A stretch of DNA of 64,000 bases from Fimenecus sp052298855 (GCA_052298855.1 DAVZXP010000009.1:65534-129533), one strand, 5' to 3'. Counted from the stretch's first letter, positions 9,896-19,818 are shown. Notes: a model not told the origin generated them from the sequence alone. Translations and numbers: made by a program.

Positions 9896-11428
9896 CTATT
9901 TTTTCGCAGCTCTCACTTCCGCATATCCGTCATTGTTTTTTCTCTTTTCCAATAATATTTTCAGCCTTGTAATAAATTTTTGATTACAAATATTCAATGG
10001 ACAATATTCTATATCGTGTTCGTTAAGATATAAAAAATGCTCTTTAAGCCTACTCTCAAAGTCATGATAATTACCGGCATTTTTATTCCAACATTTTTCC
10101 GATAGTGCTTGCATACGAGGATATAAGTTAAAGTCAAGCTTTTCTTTATCTCTTATCCATTCTGTCCATACTGTGCCCTCGATACCGAATATTCCTTTTT
10201 CAAGCTCAGCTCCGAATTTTATATCGGCATTTGTGTATGAATACGTCTTTTTAAGAGGTGTCTGTGAGTAATCATAATCAAAATAAAAATACGGACCGTA
10301 GCTGACAACTATTTGCCCGCCTTTCTCAATATAGTCTGCGCATTGATTGTCCTTGAGTTCACTTCGCCAAAGTTGTAAAAGTGTGTTCTCAGGTAAATCC
10401 GTGCCTAACTTTTCATCCCATATCATAGGCTTTTTACCATACTTTTGCAGAATTTTATTAACCTCAATATAGAAATATCCCTGTAATGCATCCTCGTCTT
10501 TTAAGCCGAGACGCTTCTTTTTTGCCTGACAGTCGGCGCATGTTTTCCATTTTATTTTCGGCACCTCATCGCCGCCTATATGGAAGTATTCACACGGAAA
10601 CACTAAGCTCAGTTCACTGATAATGTTTTCGACAAACTCATAAATTTTGTTTTTCCCCACGCAGGCAATAGTGTCCTCAACGCCCCATTCCTTGCGTACT
10701 TTAACGGTCTTGCCCTCACATGACAATTCGGGTATAACGCTTATTGCCCCCAAGAGATGACCGGGAATATCAATTTCCGGAATAACATTTATATGATATT
10801 CGGCAGCATAAGCGACAAGCTCCGAAAGCTCTTTCTGAGTATAATAAAGTCCTGCACCGTATTCTTCTGTGTCGCATTGTCCACTTCTTTTTATCTGTGT
10901 TCCGCCTCGTATACTTCCCCTTTCGGCAAGTGAAGGATATGCCTTTATCTCAACTCTCCACCCTTGATCATCTGTCAAATGAAGATGCAGAAAATTAAGT
11001 TTATAAAAGGCCATACTCCTGATTATTGCCTTAATTTTTTCAATTGGGATGTAGTGTCTTGCTGTGTCAAGAATAATACCACGATATTTATAGTCAGGCC
11101 TGTCGGAAATTCTCGCTGTTTGAAGAAAACTCCCATACATAAGCTGGCTCAATGACACAAGAGCATAGAACAACCCTGCACGGTCATTATAAGAAATATC
11201 AATGCAATCTCTCGAGCAGTTTAACAAATATTCGTTTTCCGCAAGACTTTTATCACGCATAATTGAAATATCTGTGGCATTTTTCGAAAAGATAAACTCA
11301 GGGGAAAAGTCGAGAAGTTCTATAATATTCTTTACTTCACTCGGACTATCCGTATTTACGGTATATTGGTTTTTCAGTCCTGCTTTTTTGCCGTATAAAA
11401 AATTTTTAGGCTGTGGTATTATTTTCAT
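9896..11428 (-). CDS. GH20 beta-N-acetylhexosaminidase
   Basis: This is an exo-acting beta-hexosaminidase using substrate-assisted catalysis. The N-terminal GH20b domain (IIPQPKNFLYG) precedes the barrel with LDTARHYIP, LHLHLTDDQGWRVE, PEIDIPGH and the catalytic pair Asp287-Glu288 in HIGGDEVP. Length (510 aa) is normal for a bare GH20 enzyme, and no signal peptide is present. The start is placed at ATG 11428 because GGAGTGAT lies 8 bases before it; an upstream in-frame ATG at 11461 lacks a site. It would release beta-GlcNAc or GalNAc that the kinase just upstream in the operon can phosphorylate. Confidence 0.94.
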   Translation of the reverse strand: MKIIPQPKNFLYGKKAGLKNQYTVNTDSPSEVKNIIELLDFSPEFIFSKNATDISIMRDKSLAENEYLLNCSRDCIDISYNDRAGLFYALVSLSQLMYGSFLQTARISDRPDYKYRGIILDTARHYIPIEKIKAIIRSMAFYKLNFLHLHLTDDQGWRVEIKAYPSLAERGSIRGGTQIKRSGQCDTEEYGAGLYYTQKELSELVAYAAEYHINVIPEIDIPGHLLGAISVIPELSCEGKTVKVRKEWGVEDTIACVGKNKIYEFVENIISELSLVFPCEYFHIGGDEVPKIKWKTCADCQAKKKRLGLKDEDALQGYFYIEVNKILQKYGKKPMIWDEKLGTDLPENTLLQLWRSELKDNQCADYIEKGGQIVVSYGPYFYFDYDYSQTPLKKTYSYTNADIKFGAELEKGIFGIEGTVWTEWIRDKEKLDFNLYPRMQALSEKCWNKNAGNYHDFESRLKEHFLYLNEHDIEYCPLNICNQKFITRLKILLEKRKNNDGYAEVRAAKK

Positions 11429-11508
11429 AATTACTATCACTCCAAAAGTTTCGTCTTTCACTTTATCTTCCTTTGCTGTGGTTCATTAATATGACTGATA
11501 CAAATTAA

Positions 11509-12603
11509 TTATTTTTCAGATAGCTTTCCGATTATATCTGACACTATTTTATCCATTTCAGACTGTTTCTGTTCCATATCATATACAAGCCTAAACTGTG
11601 TTCTTGCACGGTCAAGATTATGTTCGGAATAAGCGGTTCTGAAATATACATCTCCGTTAATGTAATCTCCTAAAAATCTTATTCCGCATTCAAGGGTCAT
11701 AAGCCTTGCCGAGAGGGGCATAAGTTTTATTTCGTCGGGAGTGAGCGTGTCTGCCATCTCCTCAATAAAACCCCTTGTAAAGCATTCGAACAAATTAAGG
11801 TCACAGTAAACGAGGTCAAGATTCTTCTCGTCCTCACTGACGGGATTTGTACCAAACCGCAAAGAATCGCCATAGTCGTAAAGAAGTGAACCCGGCATAA
11901 CAGTGTCGAGATCAATGACAGCAACCGCATTGCCCGTAAGATCATCTATCATAATATTATTATATTTTGTGTCATTATGGGTGACTCTTAGAGGTATACT
12001 GCCGTCCTTTATTGCATCTGTTATTGCAGACGCAATGTTTTTTCTTTTGAGAGCAAATTCAATTTCTTTTTGTACCTTGTCAGCTCTGCCGGATATGTTA
12101 TTGGTTATGGCTTTTTCAAAATCTGCAAAACGCTTTGGAGTATTATGAAAGTCCTTTATAGTCTCATGCAGTTTATCGGCCGGAAAGTCAGCCAAAAGTT
12201 TCTGAAATCTGCCGAACGCCTTTGCTGCATTATAAAAATGCTCCGGTTTTTCAACAACATTGTAGGTGCGTGCGCCCTCTATAAAGATATACATACGATA
12301 ATATCTGCCGTCATCGGTTTTATAGAAGCTCTTACCATCAAGGGTCTTTACAACAGTAAGCGTTTCTCTAAGCGGATCTCCACCCTCTTTGATAATTTTC
12401 TTCCTCAAATGTTCAGTAACAGCCTCTATATTTTCCATTACTTCCTCAGGTTTTTCGAAAACGTCGCTGTTTATTTTCTGAAGTATAAATCTTACGGCAC
12501 ACGGCAGAGCTTCAAAGGTTTCATTTATATGACCGTCACCGTATGGCTCAATGTGTTTCCATATATTGAAATTTGATACAATTGCATTTAATTCGTTATT
12601 CAA
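11509..12603 (-). CDS. N-acetylhexosamine 1-kinase-like phosphotransferase (APH fold)
   Basis: The 364-aa protein has the aminoglycoside-phosphotransferase fold with the catalytic loop THNDTKYNN (Asp211) and metal motif VIDLDTVMPG (Asp231). These and the N-terminal YGDGHINETF match N-acetylhexosamine 1-kinases (NahK/LnpB), which phosphorylate GlcNAc and GalNAc at C1 in the lacto-N-biose/galacto-N-biose route. The start codon appears to be TTG at 12603 after AAAGGAA. Its place among hexosaminidases supports this role. The usual partner enzymes (GH112 phosphorylase, uridylyltransferase, epimerase) are not in the window, so a related sugar kinase role remains possible. Confidence 0.82.
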   Translation of the reverse strand: MNNELNAIVSNFNIWKHIEPYGDGHINETFEALPCAVRFILQKINSDVFEKPEEVMENIEAVTEHLRKKIIKEGGDPLRETLTVVKTLDGKSFYKTDDGRYYRMYIFIEGARTYNVVEKPEHFYNAAKAFGRFQKLLADFPADKLHETIKDFHNTPKRFADFEKAITNNISGRADKVQKEIEFALKRKNIASAITDAIKDGSIPLRVTHNDTKYNNIMIDDLTGNAVAVIDLDTVMPGSLLYDYGDSLRFGTNPVSEDEKNLDLVYCDLNLFECFTRGFIEEMADTLTPDEIKLMPLSARLMTLECGIRFLGDYINGDVYFRTAYSEHNLDRARTQFRLVYDMEQKQSEMDKIVSDIIGKLSEK

Positions 12604-12624
12604 GATGTCTTATTCCTTTCTGCT

Positions 12625-14529
12625 TTATATGCCCGAAACAACAAAATCCAGTTCAAACGGCACAACCACACTCTTTGGGTCTTCGCCGTAAAGCTTTTCT
12701 CGAATTCCTCTGTAAAGCTTATTCAGCATTTTATCTCCCTCACGGTAATCACTAACCTGAATACCGCCGTGTGCAAGAAGAATTTTTTCCGCCTTTTCGG
12801 CAAAACCGGAATTGAGATATGCCACAGCAAGATACATTTTAATTCTTGCGTTTTCTTTGAGTTCTTCACTTATGATTTCATAGCAATCGATAAGCTCACT
12901 AAAGTTTTCAACTTCAAGGAAGGTTTTGAAAACGCTCTCAACCACAGAATAATCATCGGCTTTCATTCTTACAATCTTTTTTGCATAGTAGAGATAGTTT
13001 TCATCGCCATCATTTTTCAACAGAGACATATACAGATGATTATTCTGATAATTACTGTCCAGCAACATACTTTTAACAGTGTTTTCCATTGCACGGTCAA
13101 ATCTTCCGCAGTCATAATCAATCAGCCCTAACTGGTAATAAAACTGCCATTCTGTGTTGTTTTGCTTCTCATATTCTTTAAAGGCAGTATACATATCATC
13201 ACCAATTAAAAAGCTGTCTGCGGTCGGCTCGCTCTTCAGCTTACCGGTATTGATAAAATCAACCCACTTTTGCGTCTGTACGCAGGGTAAAAACTCAAGA
13301 TGTTCCGGTGCATTTTTATGTATCAAATTGTTAAGATAGCCCCAGCCGTGTCCACGCCAAATCATCTCACCTTTTTCGAAGGCAACATTTTCCGCCATAT
13401 ATAAATTGATTTTTTCAAGTTTTTCGGTATCGACCTTTGCGTCTATATCACTCACAAGGACAGCATAATCACTATCAACAGAATTATCTAACTGAATGCC
13501 TGTATAGCACTCCGTCCAGCTCCACGTTGTTTTCGGCGGCATGGGTATACACTCATACTGCGTCTTGCCTAAACCCGCCTGTATCTCAACATAGTCGCCG
13601 GCTTTATCAGTAAGAAACTCCTGCCAGTGCTTTGAGCCTTGAATATGACCCCAACTGAAAAGTTTTCTACCCTTTAATCGTTTTGTGGAATACTGCAAAA
13701 GTCCTTTTCCGTTTTTATCAACATTGGCAATAAACTTTTTGTTTTCATCAGGTATATCATAAAAATAATCGATTGTGTTCGGGATTCTTTCCGGATAGGA
13801 CACATCCACACCTCTGTCAAAAGGAATGGATGATTTGGCTATGCCTGTACCGTCGCTGTTATTGTAGGCACTATCGGCAGGCACAATAACTCTGCCGCCC
13901 TCAAACTCAGGCGTTGCAATATTGCTCCACCAATACATAGGAACTGTTTTTTCGCTTGGGTTGTATATGCACATTCTTGCTATCAGCTTATCTTCGTCAA
14001 GCGTGAAATCCATTTGATAATATACGCCCCTCACACGCTCATACTCATAGAATCTCAGAACTTCCTCGCCGTTTTTACCCGTTACCTTTGCCGCATAAAG
14101 ACTCTCGCAGGTATAAGGCGTATGTCCGATTATGCCTATATTCCACTCAACGCCGCCGCTGAACCACGCATTTCTGATAGAAAGATTGCGAAAGCGGATA
14201 ACATCGTTGTGATAGAGCAGATCTTCACCCGTCTTTTTATTGATGAGTTTCCAGAGCCTGCCGCCGAGTGAAGGCAGAAACTCCGCATAAAGGCAATCAT
14301 TCTCCAGGATAATAACAGGAACTTCTGTTTCTGTTTCATCTGCATAAAGATTTTGTTCTCTGTATGGATAGCAATTTTGCCTTTTTCCAAAACCAATAAA
14401 AAGTCCTTCATAATCACGGATAAAGGCTTTTGTTGTATTCTGTACATTGATTTCCTGTGAAAGCGCAGGCAAAGAGGATTCGTTACCCATTTTACTACAT
14501 CTGTATTTTTTTGTTTTTTGTGTTATCAT
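12625..14529 (-). CDS. DUF5107 domain protein with C-terminal TPR-like region
   Basis: The 634-aa protein starts with a mutarotase-like beta-rich region (LPSLGGRLWKLINKKTGEDLLYHND, WFSGGVEWNIGIIGHTPYT, PMYWWSNIATPEFEGGRVIVP) typical of DUF5107. The last 200 residues are helical with repeats such as WQFYYQLGLIDYDCGRFDRA and ALAYLNSGFAEKAEKIL-like units, consistent with TPRs. Members of this group sit in glycan loci and are suspected carbohydrate-active or sugar-binding proteins, but no reaction is established to my knowledge. It is cytoplasmic by sequence and 21 bases from the kinase gene. ATG 14529 follows GAGGT. Confidence 0.75.
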   Translation of the reverse strand: MITQKTKKYRCSKMGNESSLPALSQEINVQNTTKAFIRDYEGLFIGFGKRQNCYPYREQNLYADETETEVPVIILENDCLYAEFLPSLGGRLWKLINKKTGEDLLYHNDVIRFRNLSIRNAWFSGGVEWNIGIIGHTPYTCESLYAAKVTGKNGEEVLRFYEYERVRGVYYQMDFTLDEDKLIARMCIYNPSEKTVPMYWWSNIATPEFEGGRVIVPADSAYNNSDGTGIAKSSIPFDRGVDVSYPERIPNTIDYFYDIPDENKKFIANVDKNGKGLLQYSTKRLKGRKLFSWGHIQGSKHWQEFLTDKAGDYVEIQAGLGKTQYECIPMPPKTTWSWTECYTGIQLDNSVDSDYAVLVSDIDAKVDTEKLEKINLYMAENVAFEKGEMIWRGHGWGYLNNLIHKNAPEHLEFLPCVQTQKWVDFINTGKLKSEPTADSFLIGDDMYTAFKEYEKQNNTEWQFYYQLGLIDYDCGRFDRAMENTVKSMLLDSNYQNNHLYMSLLKNDGDENYLYYAKKIVRMKADDYSVVESVFKTFLEVENFSELIDCYEIISEELKENARIKMYLAVAYLNSGFAEKAEKILLAHGGIQVSDYREGDKMLNKLYRGIREKLYGEDPKSVVVPFELDFVVSGI

Positions 14530-14539
14530 TTTACATACC

Positions 14540-16693
14540 TCATATATTGTACTTAATTAAAAGGCTTTTAATCATATCAACATCAAAGCAATCTTTAGGG
14601 TTGTTGCGATAGTCTATGGTTTTACACCAGTCCTTTGAAAACGCAACAATTTCTTTTCCAAATTTTCCATACGATATATCCAAACGGGTTGGATTAAATT
14701 CCTTAATATCTTCTTTAAGTTTATTGCCTTTTTTTAATTCACTTATTACATATGAATAAAACTTTTCCCAACGCACCTTATAATACTCTTTTATAAGTCC
14801 GCTCCATTCACGCCATGCGTAATCATAAAGGAAACTGTCTCCGTCAACATCACCCCAAAGCGTTACGAGAGTCTTTGCCATTATGAAAAAGTATTCCTTT
14901 TCATTCTCGTCTGTTGCAAGAGTTTGACTGTCATATAGCCATTTGTTTAGATTGGTTTCAGTCCTCTGTGATAAAAGCATATCAATATCATCAAGCAAAT
15001 CAAGTTGTTTTCTTGCGAGAAATTCGCATTTTTCAATTTCGCCGTTTTTATAGCATTCCGTAAATTCACGCTGTCCGTAATAAAACAGATTACTTAAATA
15101 TTGTGAAAAAATGATAATAACATCATAGCGGTAGCCATCCTTAAGGGAAGAGTAATCATCAAGCTGTGACGCAAACAGTCTTACACTTTCAAGCAGATCA
15201 TTATTATTATAAAATTCGGAAACTCTGTCCCAGCCACCTGTGTACGGGGGATCAAAAGACGGATATGACGCAAGTGCAGAGCCCTGTGTTTCCGTGTTTC
15301 CGGGAGCACCGGACATTGTTATAAGATTTTTCGGGCAGCCATAACAGCTTTTAAGAAGTGAAACATAAGCTTCTTTTAACTCATTGCTTCCGGTTCGCCT
15401 GACGCTGTAATTTTCGAGCCAATTTTTGATATTTACATCGTCTTTTTTCGTTAGCATATCATAGAACAAGTCATACACAAGCGGATTTTGACCAATGCCT
15501 TCAGGGAACAGTCCGCTTCCCAAACAGTTGGAAACGCCATTATTGGTAAGTGAACCGAAAAGATTATGACTAAATGATGAAATATCTCCCTGCAAAGCGG
15601 TTCTGCCGCCGAAGTTATGAAGGTTTCCGACAATGAAATCATACCCCCAAAAGTTCTTGTTCTGTTTGTGTTTTGTGCCGTCGATATCAAGTATAAGCAG
15701 TCGTTCTCTGTGAATACCTTTGACAATCTGTTTACGCAAAGACCATGCCTGCATAATCCAAAGCGCATCTTTGTCAAAATCGGTCATAATTTTTTCTATT
15801 TTCTTTCCGACCTTGCGAAGATAGAATCTTGACTTTTTCGGTGGATTATTTTCATGAAACGGATCTGTTGCATAGCGGTGATAAGCACCCATAAGGCGTT
15901 CCATATTTTTGTAAAATGCTCCACCTATTTCGGAGAATAATTTTTCTGTAGGATCAATAATTGCACATTTCGGAAATCTGCACCAAGAATTGCTGATACT
16001 TATTTTTGCCTTCGGAAATTTCTCCTTAATATTAGCCGGCATATGTCCAGCAAAGCCCTGCTGTATGGGCATCATACCAAATTCAAGCATTCGGTTAAGT
16101 ATTTTTTTGCCAAGCTCCAACCGCTCATAAACATATTTTTCTTCTTTGGGAGGCATATAGCCGATAATATTTGTCATCTGCTGCCATGGCCAAAATGCCA
16201 AGCCGGAAATTGTTCTGAGCGCTTCATCCTTACTGTAACCGAATTGCTGTAAAGTTTCATACCATATAGCTTCGTTGCCAACTACCGCAAGTGGCATATT
16301 GATACCGTTTAATGCCATAAAATCAAGTTCTTTTTCCCAACGTTCCCAATTCCACCAGCACATTGAATATGAAAAAGTGCAGTAGTTAAGATAAACACGG
16401 TATTTTTCGGGTATTGTAACAGTTTCCGCATTTTCGAACGGTGTAGGTTTTTCAGTTATAAGCGCTCTGTTTCCTGCCCATGAGAGGTTTACATTTTGAT
16501 ATTTCTTTAGATAGTAATATAGACCGTTACATGCTGAAATAATACAGTTTCCCTTTATCACAACACGACCGTCTCTATATTCAAGAGTAAAATAGTCGTC
16601 GTTTATTCCGCTTATTTTATTATCAACACTTATATCGTAATCGTCTTCGCTGAGATTTAATCTTTTCAGCATTCCCTTTATAATATCATCCAT
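14540..16693 (-). CDS. Alpha-N-acetylglucosaminidase, GH89 (second copy)
   Basis: This paralogue of the enzyme at 825-2945 shares RVYLNYCTFSYSMCWWNWERW and the candidate catalytic acids Glu281 (DPFHEN) and Glu398 (LFPEGIGQNP). The two copies differ around these sites (PFHEGTP versus PFHENNP, MFMEGIDQ versus LFPEGIGQ), so they may have different linkages or aglycone preferences. It is 717 aa without signal peptide or added binding modules. It is the second gene of the operon, 26 bases after the GH129-like gene, and its ATG follows GAGGCGG. Confidence 0.93.
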   Translation of the reverse strand: MDDIIKGMLKRLNLSEDDYDISVDNKISGINDDYFTLEYRDGRVVIKGNCIISACNGLYYYLKKYQNVNLSWAGNRALITEKPTPFENAETVTIPEKYRVYLNYCTFSYSMCWWNWERWEKELDFMALNGINMPLAVVGNEAIWYETLQQFGYSKDEALRTISGLAFWPWQQMTNIIGYMPPKEEKYVYERLELGKKILNRMLEFGMMPIQQGFAGHMPANIKEKFPKAKISISNSWCRFPKCAIIDPTEKLFSEIGGAFYKNMERLMGAYHRYATDPFHENNPPKKSRFYLRKVGKKIEKIMTDFDKDALWIMQAWSLRKQIVKGIHRERLLILDIDGTKHKQNKNFWGYDFIVGNLHNFGGRTALQGDISSFSHNLFGSLTNNGVSNCLGSGLFPEGIGQNPLVYDLFYDMLTKKDDVNIKNWLENYSVRRTGSNELKEAYVSLLKSCYGCPKNLITMSGAPGNTETQGSALASYPSFDPPYTGGWDRVSEFYNNNDLLESVRLFASQLDDYSSLKDGYRYDVIIIFSQYLSNLFYYGQREFTECYKNGEIEKCEFLARKQLDLLDDIDMLLSQRTETNLNKWLYDSQTLATDENEKEYFFIMAKTLVTLWGDVDGDSFLYDYAWREWSGLIKEYYKVRWEKFYSYVISELKKGNKLKEDIKEFNPTRLDISYGKFGKEIVAFSKDWCKTIDYRNNPKDCFDVDMIKSLLIKYNI

Positions 16694-16719
16694 AATAAAC
16701 CCGCCTCTATAGAAATCGT

Positions 16720-18621
16720 TTATTCAACCTTATAAGTATCTTTATCGAAATCAACCGTTATTTTAACGCCGTTTGAAAACTCTGTTTGCTGTATTCTCCT
16801 GTTTTTGTCCAAAAATCTGTGATTAACCATTTCGGCATTATAAACCAATTCGTTTACCTTGGCGATTTCTAAAGTTTCCGCTATTCTTTGCTTCAATTCC
16901 TCATCACTTTGCTCACCTGAAGCAGCCATGGAATTATTGAAATACGGACTTTGACCGTTTAAAATACAGTGTAGCTTGCCTGCATCACCGTCGGGTATTC
17001 CCCAGCCGCCTTTGCCTTCGGTGTGCCACGGAACAAATACGCAATCGTGATAGACCAAATTTGTGAGCGGTACAGGCACTCCCACTGCCGGACCGCCGTC
17101 CTGCGGCGTTACAGCATAAGGTGCATGATGTACTAAGTCAAGAAACTGTACCATATTGCAGCCGATTTCCTCACTACTTACTATAAGACCCTGCTTTCTG
17201 AGCATATCAAAGCACTCTCCTCGGGCAGCAATGCTCTGATGCCTTGTAGTCATATATTTAGGATTATAGTTTTCGTCACCCCACATAATTCCCCATACAT
17301 CAAGATATGTACCTTTTATTTTAACACCATGCTCTTCTAACTCTCTGTAGGTTCTTTCAACAAACGGCTTTGCAAGTGTGCTGTCCAAATAATTGTGCGG
17401 ACCTCCTGCCCAATAGTCACAGTATTCCTTGTTCATATTAATGTTGCAGACACATTTATCAGGGTCATACACTTCACTGTCAAGATAATAATCCCTATAC
17501 TGGTCATGCAAACCAAACTCATAACCGATTGCGTCACAGTAATCGGCTAATTTTTTCATTCCTTCATATCCGCCTGCTTTGGGATTCGGAGGGAGAATAT
17601 ACGGATGGAGATTATCATAACCTCTTTTACCCCAGCCGTCTGTATGGACATAGGCTCTGTCAAGTCCAAGCTTTTTATACCTTGAAAACTTCTCAATCGT
17701 TTCCTCAAAGGTATTATGCATTACCTCTCCTATCTTTGTCTTTTTGTAAATACCGCTTTCGGGAACATTATTCTCCATAATCCGCCAATGAATTATCGGT
17801 GCACCGATAAGCTTTTTTACATTGGGGTTTGCTTTGATTTTTTCATCTATCGTAACCAGTCTGCCGTGCTTTTCTTCATTTTTTCTGAAATCCTTTGCTA
17901 TTTTTACATAATCACAGTCACGCATAAAATGCATATGTAAAATCCGCTTATATCCCACTTTACCTAACTGAGAGCACCATTTCGGAGAAGTTAATAAAGC
18001 CTGTTTTTTGTTATAACACGATAGAAGCGTACAGTCATTGCTATCATCTATAACAGCAGAAAAGCCGTGGTTGCCGCAAACTCTGCCCCATAGCCCTAAA
18101 TACGCATCACCGGTATTAATTTTTCTGCTGTATAATGTAAGAAGCGTGATCGCCTTTCGATTGTTCTGCCAATTATCATAAATTAACGTACCCTGTCGTA
18201 TAGGGTCAACAGAATAACTGTCATTTGGATCGTATTTCTTTGCATTAAACGGCTGAGGAAAGAAAAATGCTTTTATATCCATACCGTTTTCATTTTCGCT
18301 TTCAACAGAAAAGTCAATTCTGCCGTCATTAAGCAGTTCAGCTGTTACCTTTAATTTTAATGGCAGTATTCTGAAGCCCACAGGGAACTTTGAATATTCA
18401 GAAATAATTTTATTTTTAGTTGTTTTATGCTTGACAGACAAGGCGCAGGAAAAAGGCAGTCTGTAAGACATATATTTGCCGAACATTTTGACATTAAAAG
18501 AAACAAACGGTTGTCTTCCTTGACCTACCCAACTGAATCCGTCGTGAATAACCTCATACTTTAAATTATTGTTTAATAATTTTAAAATGGTGTTATTCTT
18601 AGAGATTTGTATGGTCTTCAT
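16720..18621 (-). CDS. GH129-like alpha-N-acetylgalactosaminidase (DUF5696 type)
   Basis: The 633-aa protein fits GH129, which removes GalNAc alpha-linked to Ser/Thr (Tn antigen) from mucin glycopeptides. From memory, Bifidobacterium bifidum NagBb uses Asp435 as nucleophile, Glu478 as acid/base, Trp398 as stacking platform and Asp330 to bind O4. Here Asp441 (GTYLDVWG) is followed by Glu484 (VSSEE) at the same spacing of 43, and Trp404 (CDYWAGG) precedes Asp441 by the same 37; Asp328 (HTDGWG) lies 113 before it (105 in NagBb). An N-terminal beta-rich domain precedes the barrel. No signal peptide is seen. It is the promoter-proximal gene of the operon. Assignment rests on motif spacing, not alignment. 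Confidence 0.75.
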   Translation of the reverse strand: MKTIQISKNNTILKLLNNNLKYEVIHDGFSWVGQGRQPFVSFNVKMFGKYMSYRLPFSCALSVKHKTTKNKIISEYSKFPVGFRILPLKLKVTAELLNDGRIDFSVESENENGMDIKAFFFPQPFNAKKYDPNDSYSVDPIRQGTLIYDNWQNNRKAITLLTLYSRKINTGDAYLGLWGRVCGNHGFSAVIDDSNDCTLLSCYNKKQALLTSPKWCSQLGKVGYKRILHMHFMRDCDYVKIAKDFRKNEEKHGRLVTIDEKIKANPNVKKLIGAPIIHWRIMENNVPESGIYKKTKIGEVMHNTFEETIEKFSRYKKLGLDRAYVHTDGWGKRGYDNLHPYILPPNPKAGGYEGMKKLADYCDAIGYEFGLHDQYRDYYLDSEVYDPDKCVCNINMNKEYCDYWAGGPHNYLDSTLAKPFVERTYRELEEHGVKIKGTYLDVWGIMWGDENYNPKYMTTRHQSIAARGECFDMLRKQGLIVSSEEIGCNMVQFLDLVHHAPYAVTPQDGGPAVGVPVPLTNLVYHDCVFVPWHTEGKGGWGIPDGDAGKLHCILNGQSPYFNNSMAASGEQSDEELKQRIAETLEIAKVNELVYNAEMVNHRFLDKNRRIQQTEFSNGVKITVDFDKDTYKVE

Positions 18622-18849
18622 CGCAAAAATTCCTTTCCTTATTAAAGTTTTCGTTAGTCTATTTTTATTGAAAAGATATTTATTTCACGAAAATTAAAGA
18701 AATACATGTTTTCTCTGCACATCATTATGCATAAATTTTCTGTTGATATAAATATTTTTCTATGATATTATAACAAATGTACTAAGCACAATATACCCAC
18801 AATATCACACATTATAACCACTTTATCACAGCAGAGGCGGTCATTAACT
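18622..18849. promoter_or_regulatory. Divergent control region between the O-glycan operon and its AraC regulator
   Basis: This 228-base AT-rich stretch separates the minus-strand glycosidase operon (start 18621) from the plus-strand araC-type gene (start 18850). It must hold both promoters and probably the regulator's sites. The regulator's ATG is preceded by AGAGGCGG. I could not pick out a convincing pair of direct repeats by eye. Confidence 0.6.
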
Positions 18850-19683
18850 ATGGAGCAGGAAATTGTATATCATAAAACTATATCGGATAATCGGACTTAT
18901 ACTATAGCAATGTCCGGAATAACAGATAAAAATCCGTATTTTTATAACTCTCAAACCAAAAGCAAATACTACATTTTCGAGTTTTTGCTCAGCGGAAAAG
19001 GTACAATAAATATTGATAATAAATCCTATTTTCTGAAAAAAAACGACTTTTACATTGTTCCGGCAAACAGTAATTACGAATACTTTACAGAAGTTGACGA
19101 CCCTTACCAAAGGTACTGGGTCTGTATGGAAGGAACTTTGATAGATGGTTTATACAACACATATTTCAAAGAAAAAAACATTGTAATTGCCAATGTAGAT
19201 TTTTCACCTTATTTTAAGCAGCTTTTCAATATATTAAAAAAATCGGATGATATTTTGACAGATGAACATGATATTCCTCTTTTAATTCACGAGATTTTTT
19301 TGACGGCTGCAAATAACCTCTCTTTTCCTGAATACTTTAATTCAAAATCAGTAAAAGGGAGTGCTTCTGCATTTAAAAATTATATTTGCTCTAACTTTTC
19401 AAAACCTTTTTCGTTACAGGAAATGTCTGATAAATTTTGTATGAGCAAAAATCAAATTATAAATGTATTTAAAAAAGAATATCATATCACGCCTCAGTTA
19501 TTTTCAACACTTTATAAATTAGATATGGCAGAAGAAATGTTAAAACGAGGTACGAGCGTTAAAGAAACTTCCAAGTATTTGGGGTATTCGACGGACAAAT
19601 ATTTCAGTTCAATATTTAAGAAGTATAAAAATAAATCTCCGTCGCAAGTAAAAAAACACAATAATGACGCCGTCAATAATTAA
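18850..19683 (+). CDS. AraC/XylS family transcriptional regulator
   Basis: The 277-aa protein has an N-terminal cupin-like sensor (residues 1-150, with FLLSGKGTINIDNKSYFLKKNDFYIVPANS) and two C-terminal helix-turn-helix units: LQEMSDKFCMSKNQIINVFKKEY and VKETSKYLGYSTDKYFSSIFKKY. Such regulators usually sense a sugar and activate neighbouring catabolic operons. It is transcribed away from the 18.6-kb minus-strand operon, which is its most likely target. The GYSTDKYFSSIFKKYKNKSPSQ ending is intact, so the DNA-binding domain is complete. Confidence 0.93.
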   Translation: MEQEIVYHKTISDNRTYTIAMSGITDKNPYFYNSQTKSKYYIFEFLLSGKGTINIDNKSYFLKKNDFYIVPANSNYEYFTEVDDPYQRYWVCMEGTLIDGLYNTYFKEKNIVIANVDFSPYFKQLFNILKKSDDILTDEHDIPLLIHEIFLTAANNLSFPEYFNSKSVKGSASAFKNYICSNFSKPFSLQEMSDKFCMSKNQIINVFKKEYHITPQLFSTLYKLDMAEEMLKRGTSVKETSKYLGYSTDKYFSSIFKKYKNKSPSQVKKHNNDAVNN

Positions 19684-19818
19684 AACAAATATACTGAAAA
19701 TATTGGCTTACATCAGAAAAAATAATTTAGTCTGCCGTTCTTCTTATAACCCGATTTCAACAATACTGTTGCAAATTTACCGGTATTATATATTTTTTAA
19801 TATAGGTTAGGTTAAGCT

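Noticed and set aside
19684..19818. Possible NAD-sensing riboswitch before the pnuC-like gene
   Set aside because: No conserved paired elements or known core bases could be identified in the 135 bases.
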